Positions 1 to 4,662 of a stretch of 6,563 bases of DNA are shown one piece after another. Position numbers and translations under genes: made by a program. Source of the stretch: Bacteroidales bacterium UBA3816 (GTDB lineage Bacteria > Bacteroidota > Bacteroidia > Bacteroidales > P3); contig DFDY01000065.1 in NCBI GenBank assembly GCA_002368955.1, positions 1-6,563 of the forward strand, in the 5' to 3' direction. Within the stretch, counting starts at the first letter, position 1, and each line of letters starts with the position of its first letter. The notes beneath the pieces are model-generated. The model did no database searches. It was given only the letters and a program-made list of their open reading frames with translations, and was not told the DNA's origin.

Positions 1-15
1 GCTTTCGCCTTTTTT

Positions 16-45
16 GTGATGAGGAGAGCTTCTCAAATACATCAC
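16..45. repeat. Imperfect 30-nt hairpin (GTGATG/CATCAC)
   Basis: The outer arms GTGATG (16-21) and CATCAC (40-45) are perfect complements. Inside them GAGA (24-27) and TCTC (31-34) pair around the loop GCT, with an asymmetric internal loop. The size and two-tier shape resemble the hairpins at 128-156 and 420-449. It is not followed by a U-tract on either strand, so an intrinsic terminator is unlikely. Confidence 0.5.
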
Positions 46-109
46 CAGAATTAAACCCAAACGCTCTAGTACAAAGTATGACTGATTCTTGCTCGTATTT
101 CTCAATGTG

Positions 110-126
110 GCGTGTCTTCGACACGC
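110..126. repeat. 17-nt palindrome GCGTGTC-TTC-GACACGC
   Basis: This is a perfect 7-bp stem with a three-base TTC loop. It can be extended by G-T wobble pairs at its base. It belongs to a set of four 7-3-7 palindromes in the first 480 bases, each with different stem letters but the same geometry. Confidence 0.65.
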
Positions 127-127
127 T

Positions 128-156
128 GTGTAGTAGGGGTTTCGCTATCCCCACAC
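128..156. repeat. Two-tier hairpin with GTAG head (GTGT/ACAC, GGGG/CCCC)
   Basis: GTGT (128-131) pairs with ACAC (153-156) and GGGG (136-139) with CCCC (149-152), leaving AGTA bulged on the left side and a nine-base loop. GTAG (130-133) directly precedes the inner G/C stem, which recalls the GTAG-plus-hairpin plan of REP sequences recognised by RAYT transposases. That similarity is only in form. Confidence 0.5.
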
Positions 157-196
157 TGCACTCCCGTTGGTCGCTTAGTATGGAGTTATTGAGATT

Positions 197-213
197 CAGC
201 CTCTTCGAGGCTG
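197..213. repeat. 17-nt palindrome CAGCCTC-TTC-GAGGCTG
   Basis: This is a perfect 7-bp stem with a TTC loop, the same geometry as 110-126. On the plus strand a short A-run and a later T-run follow, but no U-tract sits directly at the stem, so a terminator role is not supported. Confidence 0.65.
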
Positions 214-226
214 CTAAAAATCAGTC

Positions 227-332
227 TTTTATCAAACTAGAGCCTTTCTTTTTCACCCATTCTTAGCCATAAATCTGCTCTATTATTAAGTCGGTAAGCA
301 AAATTAATGTGCATATTGTTTAAACACGAATT
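227..332. other. AT-rich spacer between the two palindromic modules
   Basis: I see no gene or strong secondary structure here. One 11-base direct repeat, CAAAATTAATG, occurs at 299-309 and again at 500-510 inside the right end of module 2, which suggests shared origin of these AT-rich segments or chance in AT-rich sequence. Confidence 0.35.
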
Positions 333-381
333 ACCATTAATAATCCATTAAGGTGTGTTCTATTTATTTGTTTCCATTGTC

Positions 382-398
382 GCGTCCCGTCGGGACGC
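382..398. repeat. 17-nt palindrome GCGTCCC-GTC-GGGACGC
   Basis: This is a perfect GC-rich 7-bp stem with a GTC loop. It stands out sharply from the AT-rich surroundings and is the most stable hairpin in the region. No U-tract follows on either strand. Confidence 0.7.
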
Positions 399-419
399 AG
401 TTTACTGACGTCTGAGTAT

Positions 420-449
420 CACGGCACTGCGCCTTCGGCTTGTACCGTG
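420..449. repeat. Imperfect 30-nt hairpin (CACGG/CCGTG, inner GCC-TTC-GGC)
   Basis: The outer stem CACGG (420-424) pairs with CCGTG (445-449). Two further pairs (426-427 with 442-443) follow after a C-A mismatch, and the inner stem GCC (431-433) with GGC (437-439) closes a TTC loop. The overall form matches the hairpins at 16-45 and 128-156. Confidence 0.6.
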
Positions 450-461
450 TTATTAATAGTC

Positions 462-478
462 TCACCCCTTCTGGGTGA
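462..478. repeat. 17-nt palindrome TCACCCC-TTC-TGGGTGA
   Basis: Six pairs (TCACCC/GGGTGA) are perfect, and the seventh (C468 and T472) is mismatched, leaving TTC at the centre. It is therefore the one imperfect member of the 7-3-7 set. It is followed by no U-tract in the direction of the minus-strand operon. Confidence 0.6.
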
Positions 479-554
479 TTTATAGAAGTCCCCTTAATTC
501 AAAATTAATGGTCAATTAGATGGCAATTATATGTAAAATAAATTTGAGCAATTA

Positions 555-773
555 CTAAAATGATCCTGCTAAGTTTGGGCTCTTCTCAATGGCCATGTTG
601 AAATCCATCATGGCCCCAACCTCGTCGACTGAATTTTTTTTGAGAACTCCGCGGTTATTATATGCTTCAGAGAAATTGGGATTGAGTTCTATTGCTTTAG
701 TGTATAGTTCTATTGCCTTATGTTTATCTTCTTCGGAAATGGCCTGCGTAAAGTACTCGCTCGCCTTGGACAT
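555..773 (-). CDS. Short tetratricopeptide-repeat protein, probably a truncated remnant
   Basis: The 72-residue product consists of almost nothing but two 34-residue TPR units. Residues 1-34 carry A20, Y24, A27 and P32, and residues 35-68 carry Y38, G42, A54, F58, A61 and P66, exactly one repeat apart. The chain stops four residues later (AGSF, stop 555-557), with no capping helix, which is unusual for a functional TPR domain. The same frame stays open upstream to a TAG at 852-854. It would encode a lysine/alanine-rich amphipathic helix (including EDIKKEIDQSKKAAEKAAR) but has no ATG, GTG or TTG. Either the gene starts at 773, or its true start has been lost. It lies 126 nt after queD and abuts the palindromic region. 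The function is unknown; TPRs normally mediate protein-protein contacts. It may be a pseudogene. Confidence 0.5.
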   Translation of the reverse strand: MSKASEYFTQAISEEDKHKAIELYTKAIELNPNFSEAYNNRGVLKKNSVDEVGAMMDFNMAIEKSPNLAGSF

Positions 774-899
774 TCTTGCGGCCTTTTCTGCAGCTTTCTT
801 GCTTTGGTCGATCTCTTTCTTTATGTCTTCGACTGATATTGTGTGTTGTTTCTATGTTGTGATAAATAAGCGTGGGTGGGTGTTCCATGCTTGTGGGGC
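774..899 (-). other. queD to TPR-remnant spacer
   Basis: The 126 nt after the queD stop hold no clear intrinsic terminator and no TAnnTTTG promoter for the TPR gene. The part nearest the TPR gene (851-774) is open in the TPR frame and looks coding (amphipathic, Lys/Ala/Glu-rich), but lacks a start codon. It is best seen as the lost or unstarted N-terminus of that gene. Confidence 0.4.
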
Positions 900-1337
900 T
901 TATAAAATCAACTCCGCGCAGGAGGATTCGGTCTCGTAGAGTTTGAGGGAGTGGAGCCGGGCGCCGACGGGGAAGGTTCCGTCGAGGAGGTGGGCGAAAT
1001 AGAGGAGGAGGTTCTCGGTGGTGGGCTGGAAATCGACCCAAATAAGTTTGGCGGCAAAGCCTTCCAGGGCATCGGTGGGCATGTGGTTGTCAGAAGTGCG
1101 GGGAAGGACTAGGGCATGGTCGAAAGGGTCAACTATATGTTGCTCTACAATCTGTTTGATGGTGCCAAAATCTATCACCATGCCATTGGAAGAGGCACCC
1201 TCCTGTAGCAGGGGGGTGCCTTCGACGGTGACATACAGTTTGTAGGAATGGCCGTGGATGTTGTGGCATTTGCCCTGATAGGAAGGCAACGCGTGGGCCA
1301 TCTCGAATGTGAACCGCTTGGTGAGTTTGAGTAACAT
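900..1337 (-). CDS. queD: 6-carboxy-5,6,7,8-tetrahydropterin synthase QueD (PTPS family)
   Basis: This is a cytoplasmic 6-pyruvoyltetrahydropterin-synthase-fold enzyme of 145 residues. It probably converts 7,8-dihydroneopterin triphosphate to 6-carboxytetrahydropterin, the first dedicated step towards preQ0 and queuosine. Zinc ligands are H15 in FEMAHALP and H28 and H30 in CHNIHGH. C24 is the catalytic cysteine, and CxxxHGH spacing is the QueD-type (PTPS-I) signature, unlike the ExxHGH of folate-linked PTPS-III. FDHALVL (72-78) supplies the Asp-His partners (D73, H74), TTENL (106-110) and LYETESS (133-139) the substrate-binding glutamates. It is somewhat longer than E. coli QueD (about 120), with extra residues around 81-104. 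No other queuosine gene is visible. It starts 11 nt after the nitroreductase stop and is the last clearly intact gene of the operon. Confidence 0.92.
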   Translation of the reverse strand: MLLKLTKRFTFEMAHALPSYQGKCHNIHGHSYKLYVTVEGTPLLQEGASSNGMVIDFGTIKQIVEQHIVDPFDHALVLPRTSDNHMPTDALEGFAAKLIWVDFQPTTENLLLYFAHLLDGTFPVGARLHSLKLYETESSCAELIL

Positions 1338-1348
1338 AGGCCGCGGGT

Positions 1349-2056
1349 TTATTTCATCCCCACGGGATGGGCCAGCATGGCGCGGCCGTTTTTGATGCCA
1401 AGCAGTTTGTGTATGCCGTCGCGGTTGATGCCACCGCAGGCAACGGTTCCAAGCTCTGCAGCAGAGCAGAAAAGATAGATGTTTTGGCTGATATAGCCGC
1501 AGTCGGCGGCAGCATAGAAATCGCGGTCGGCAGTTTCTTTGAACATCTTCATGCGGTCGTAGTTGGCTACTAGGACGATGCTGACAGGTGCGACCCCAAA
1601 GAATTTCTGCTTGCTGATAAGGGAGCGATGGTCGCCTTCGGTCACCCTGCCCAGGGAATGACTTTTGGCATCGTAGAGATAGACCCCCTCGCGGGTGAAG
1701 ACATAGATGTCATATTCTTGACAGTTGACAGCCGAGGGGACGACCCTTTTGGCCTCTTCTGGCCGGTTGAAGCCATAGGTGCACCAAAGTAGGCTGGAAA
1801 GCACCTCGACGGATAGTTCTTCTTCACGAAATTCGCGTACCGTCTGGCGGTGTTTCAGCACTTGTTGCAGTGGGACTTCAAGTCCCTTGTGCGGTTCTGG
1901 CAGCGGGATGCTTTCGGCGATTTTCAAAGAAACTCCGGTGGCGCGGCCGTCGACGGTCTCGGTGTTCTTGGAGGGCTTTTTTGTTTTCATTGCCTGTGCC
2001 TGTACTCCGCCATAGGCAAGGAGCAGGACAATACTGAGCAGGAAGAATCTTTTCAT
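1349..2056 (-). CDS. Secreted SagB/ThcOx-like nitroreductase-family flavoprotein
   Basis: This 235-residue protein has a Sec signal peptide (MKRFFLLSIVLLLAYGGVQA, cleavage near residues 20-22, with no lipobox cysteine), so the mature enzyme is probably periplasmic. The rest is a nitroreductase-fold domain. RQTVREF (70-76) matches the FMN-binding RxSxRxF motif at the domain start. It is followed by SSLLWCTYGFNR (87-98), VPSAVNCQEYDIYVF (106-120), GVYLYD (124-129), GDHR (141-144) and AADCGYISQNIYLFCSAAELG (183-203), the helix near the flavin. The GVYLYD and PSAxNxQE arrangement resembles SagB/ThcOx-like dehydrogenases common in Bacteroidales, rather than classical NfsB. The substrate is unknown, and no partner cyclodehydratase or precursor peptide is nearby, so azoline oxidation is not supported. 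It sits 11 nt after clpX and 11 nt before queD, as an operon member. Confidence 0.85.
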   Translation of the reverse strand: MKRFFLLSIVLLLAYGGVQAQAMKTKKPSKNTETVDGRATGVSLKIAESIPLPEPHKGLEVPLQQVLKHRQTVREFREEELSVEVLSSLLWCTYGFNRPEEAKRVVPSAVNCQEYDIYVFTREGVYLYDAKSHSLGRVTEGDHRSLISKQKFFGVAPVSIVLVANYDRMKMFKETADRDFYAAADCGYISQNIYLFCSAAELGTVACGGINRDGIHKLLGIKNGRAMLAHPVGMK

Positions 2057-2067
2057 GTTGTGTGTTT

Positions 2068-3318
2068 TTATTGTTTTAATGTGGGATTAATGCTGGCTTT
2101 GTTTATCTGTTCAAGAGCCAATTTCTTGGTGATGCGAACCTTGCTGCCTTCCTCTTTGTTGGGCAGGTCGAACATGAGGTCGTTCATGATGTTCTCCATG
2201 ATGGAGCGCAGGCCGCGGGCTCCAAGTTTATACTCTACAGCCGTGTCTACTATGGCATCCAAGGCCCCTTTGTCGTACTCCAGAGTCACGCCGTCCATCT
2301 TGAACAGCTCTTGATACTGCTTGGTGAGGGCGTTTTTGGGCTCGGTGAGAATGCGGCGCAGGGCATCGCGGTCAAGCGGATTGAGGTGGGTGAGCAGGGG
2401 GAAACGTCCCACCAGTTCGGGGATGAGGCCAAAATGCTTAAGGTCCATGGGCAGGATGTAGCGGAGCATATTGTGCTGGTCTATCTGCTCGCGGGTTTGG
2501 GCTCCGTTGTAGCCGATAACGTTGGACTTGAGACGTGAGGCGATGGCGCGTTCGATGCCGTCGAAGGCACCGCCCGCGATGAAGAGTATGTTGCGGGTGT
2601 TCACCTGAATCATAGGCTGCTCGGGGTGCTTGCGCCCGCCTTGGGGTGGCACATTCACTACGGCCCCTTCTAGCAGTTTCAGCATGGCCTGTTGCACCCC
2701 TTCGCCCGACACGTCGCGGGTGATGGAAGGGTTATCCCCCTTGCGGGCAATCTTGTCTATTTCGTCAATGAAGACGATGCCCCGTTCGGCAGCGGCCACA
2801 TCATAGTCGGCGGCTTGCAGCAGGCGCACGAGCACATTTTCCACATCGTCGCCCACATAGCCCGCCTCGGTCAGTGTGGTGGCGTCGGCTATGCAGAAAG
2901 GCACGTCCAGCATTCGGGCAATGGTGCGTGCCATCAGGGTTTTTCCCGTGCCGGTCTCGCCCACGATGATGATGTTCGACTTCTCGATCTCAACATCGTT
3001 TGTGTCATCCTTGTGTTCGGCAAAATACTTGAGGCGCTTGTAGTGGTTATAGACCGAGACGGCCAAGACGCGCTTGGCATCCTCCTGACCAATGACATAC
3101 TGGTCAAGATAATCCTTTATCTGTTGGGGTGTGGGGATAGGCTTGTCGGAGTGATATGTGGAAGGCCTTTGGTGTTCGAGGTCTTTCAGCATCTGTGCAG
3201 CCTGCTTGATGCAGGAGTCGCAGATATAGCCGTTGAGGCCGGTCAGCATCAGTTGTGCCTGTGACTCGGGACGGCCGCAGAAAGAGCAGTGGTTTTCGGT
3301 AGTGGGTTTCTTGGGCAT
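2068..3318 (-). CDS. clpX: ATP-dependent Clp protease ATP-binding subunit ClpX
   Basis: This is a AAA+ unfoldase of 416 residues, the family's usual length, that recognises tagged or adaptor-delivered proteins, unfolds them and feeds them to the ClpP chamber in the cytoplasm. The N-terminal zinc domain has four cysteines (C11, C14, C33, C36). The AAA+ core shows Walker A GETGTGKT (120-127), pore-1 loop GYVG (153-156), Walker B IVFIDEIDK (181-189), the RDVSGEGVQ pore-2 region (201-209), sensor-1 TRNILFIAGG (241-250), an arginine finger in ELVGRFP (R305) and sensor-2 GARGL (R368). The ClpP-docking tripeptide, IGF in E. coli, reads IGY here (268-270), a conservative change. No clpP is adjacent: rodA lies 81 nt upstream and a nitroreductase gene 11 nt downstream. 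All nucleotide-handling residues are intact, so the enzyme should be active. Confidence 0.97.
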   Translation of the reverse strand: MPKKPTTENHCSFCGRPESQAQLMLTGLNGYICDSCIKQAAQMLKDLEHQRPSTYHSDKPIPTPQQIKDYLDQYVIGQEDAKRVLAVSVYNHYKRLKYFAEHKDDTNDVEIEKSNIIIVGETGTGKTLMARTIARMLDVPFCIADATTLTEAGYVGDDVENVLVRLLQAADYDVAAAERGIVFIDEIDKIARKGDNPSITRDVSGEGVQQAMLKLLEGAVVNVPPQGGRKHPEQPMIQVNTRNILFIAGGAFDGIERAIASRLKSNVIGYNGAQTREQIDQHNMLRYILPMDLKHFGLIPELVGRFPLLTHLNPLDRDALRRILTEPKNALTKQYQELFKMDGVTLEYDKGALDAIVDTAVEYKLGARGLRSIMENIMNDLMFDLPNKEEGSKVRITKKLALEQINKASINPTLKQ

Positions 3319-3399
3319 ATTGTTCTGTTAGTATTTCAGTTGTTTATTATTATTTGAGAGAGGCATATGTGCCGTCTGCTATCGTGAATAGGGGCAACA
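3319..3399 (-). other. rodA-clpX intergenic gap (81 nt)
   Basis: This is the only gap larger than 11 nt inside the five-gene run. On the minus strand it has an AT-rich half next to clpX and a short GGCA/TGCC inverted repeat around 3362-3373. I see no TAnnTTTG element and no stem followed by a U-tract, so read-through from rodA is the simplest view. A divergent promoter cannot be excluded. Confidence 0.4.
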
Positions 3400-4656
3400 C
3401 TAGAAAAGTGCGTTTCGGTCGGCATCCTGGCGGATAAAGACAAAGAGCAACAGGGTGAAGGCAATAAGGGACGAGCCGCCATAGCTGAAGAACGGTAGGG
3501 GGATGCCGATGACGGGGACGAGCCCTAGTACCATGCCGATGTTGATGAAGAAGTGGAAAAAGAGGATGGAAGCCACCGAGTAGCCATAGAAGCGGGCAAA
3601 AGTGGACCGCTGCCGTTCGGCCAGGGTGACCAGCCGGATGAGCAGCAGCACATAGGCCGCCACGACCACAAGGCCCCCAATGAACCCCCATTCTTCACCT
3701 ACCGTGCAGAAGATAAAATCTGTCTCTTGCTCAGGCACAAAGTCGGCCTTGGTGATGGTGCCGTTCAGGAATCCCTTGCCTACCAGCCCGCCCGAGCCGA
3801 TGGCAATCTTCGCCTGGTCTACATTATAGCCCACCCCTGTGGGGTCTTCAATCTTGCCCAGCAGCACATAGATGCGGTCTCGCTGGTGACTCTCCAATAT
3901 GTGGTCGAAGGCAAAGTCCACCGAAAGGATGAATAGGCAGCATACGGCGAAGATGATGCCGATATGCCAATAGTCTTTACTGGTGCGCTTGGACAGCCAT
4001 ATGAAAAGGTAGGCCAAACCCAGCAGCAGCAGAATGCCCATCAGCAGGAACTTATTGACCAGCAGGGCGGCAATGAAAAGCACGATGGCGACCACCCCGA
4101 TGACCAAGATATAGGGCGAGAGCCCTTCGCGGAAAAAGGCCAGCAGGAAGGCGGTGAACACTAGGGCCGAGCCGGTGTCGTGCTGCATAAGGATGAGCAG
4201 GGCGGGAACCAGCACTACCGCCGAAAGCACCAACTGTGTCTGCCGCTGCCCTAGATCGGTATTGATGTCGCCCACATACTTGGCCAGTGCCAGGGCTGTG
4301 GCAAACTTGGCAAACTCTGAAGGCTGCAACTTGAAAATGCCGAAATTAATCCAAGACTGGCCGCCGTTGGTCACTGTGCCTATGAACAGCGTCAGCACCA
4401 GCAGGGCAAGCACCAAGCCGTAGATGATATAGGCGATGTTCGAAAAGACCCTCGGCTTGATGAGGATGACGCACAGGGCCATCACAAAGGCCACGCCCAT
4501 CCATATCAGCTGTTTGCCGTGTTGCACAGAGAAATCCAGTATCTCGGCGTGCCCCTCGTCATAGCGGGCGGCATAAATATTCAGCCACCCAAACAGCACC
4601 AGAAAGAGATACAGTGCCACGGTAATCCAGTCGAAACGTATTTTCTCAGTAGGCAT
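3400..4656 (-). CDS. rodA: Rod-shape-determining protein RodA (SEDS peptidoglycan glycosyltransferase)
   Basis: This is a polytopic inner-membrane SEDS protein of 418 residues that polymerises lipid II into glycan strands and works with PBP2. About ten hydrophobic segments are visible along the chain. Family signatures in order are SWINFGIFKLQPSEFAK (101-117), QHDTGSALV (158-166), the extracellular-loop motif DPTGVGYN (271-278), QAKIAIGSGGLVGKG (281-295), TDFIF (312-316) and the C-terminal PLPFFSYGGSS (386-396). D271 lies in the motif that holds the catalytic aspartate of RodA/FtsW enzymes. Adjacency to mrdA argues for RodA rather than FtsW. The ATG is 6 nt after the mrdA stop, without a Shine-Dalgarno sequence, as is usual in Bacteroidota. 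Confidence 0.95.
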   Translation of the reverse strand: MPTEKIRFDWITVALYLFLVLFGWLNIYAARYDEGHAEILDFSVQHGKQLIWMGVAFVMALCVILIKPRVFSNIAYIIYGLVLALLVLTLFIGTVTNGGQSWINFGIFKLQPSEFAKFATALALAKYVGDINTDLGQRQTQLVLSAVVLVPALLILMQHDTGSALVFTAFLLAFFREGLSPYILVIGVVAIVLFIAALLVNKFLLMGILLLLGLAYLFIWLSKRTSKDYWHIGIIFAVCCLFILSVDFAFDHILESHQRDRIYVLLGKIEDPTGVGYNVDQAKIAIGSGGLVGKGFLNGTITKADFVPEQETDFIFCTVGEEWGFIGGLVVVAAYVLLLIRLVTLAERQRSTFARFYGYSVASILFFHFFINIGMVLGLVPVIGIPLPFFSYGGSSLIAFTLLLFVFIRQDADRNALF

Positions 4657-4662
4657 AGTGCG

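Larger units (their letters stand above)
80..226. repeat. Palindromic module 1, bounded by GACTGATT(C/T)TT inverted repeats
   Basis: GACTGATTCTT at 80-90 and the reverse complement of 216-226 (GACTGATTTTT) agree at 10 of 11 positions and enclose three hairpins. The order inside is a 17-nt palindrome (110-126), a 29-nt imperfect hairpin (128-156) and a 17-nt palindrome (197-213). A weaker pair, ACTCC (160-164) and GGAGT (182-186), lies between the last two. No target-site duplication is obvious. The stretch 78-266 is open on the plus strand, but its translation runs straight through the palindromes and shows no known domain, so I do not call a gene. The module repeats the architecture of 333-512. 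Confidence 0.45.
333..512. repeat. Palindromic module 2, MITE-like, with 21-nt imperfect terminal inverted repeats
   Basis: The left end (333-353) reads ACCATTAAT-N5-ATTAAGG. The reverse complement of 492-512 has the same two blocks around a different five-base centre, so 17 of 21 positions match. AATT lies just outside both ends (329-332 and 514-517); it could be a target duplication or an extension of the repeat, since AATT is its own complement. Inside are hairpins at 382-398, 420-449 and 462-478. There is no gene. The 180-bp size, terminal repeats and lack of coding content fit a MITE-like element, though the ends are AT-rich and could match partly by chance. Confidence 0.4.

Noticed and set aside
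78..266. Open frame of 62 codons on the plus strand in the palindromic region
   Set aside because: It runs through three palindromes, has no recognisable domain and no promoter-like element before it; its composition follows the repeats.
382..478. Hairpins as rho-independent terminators of the minus-strand operon
   Set aside because: None of the stems is followed by a U-tract on the minus strand, and three consecutive hairpins of this kind are better explained as repeats.
16..478. CRISPR array
   Set aside because: The palindromes differ in sequence and there are no identical repeats with regular spacers, nor any cas genes.
570..577. TAAGTTTG, a plus-strand match to the -7 promoter consensus
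   Set aside because: It lies inside the TPR frame in antisense with no plus-strand gene after it; an 8-base degenerate motif is expected by chance.
724..1041. Minus-strand open frame of 105 codons overlapping queD and the TPR gene
   Set aside because: It is out of frame with queD, has an Arg/Pro-rich product, and overlaps the convincing QueD C-terminus.
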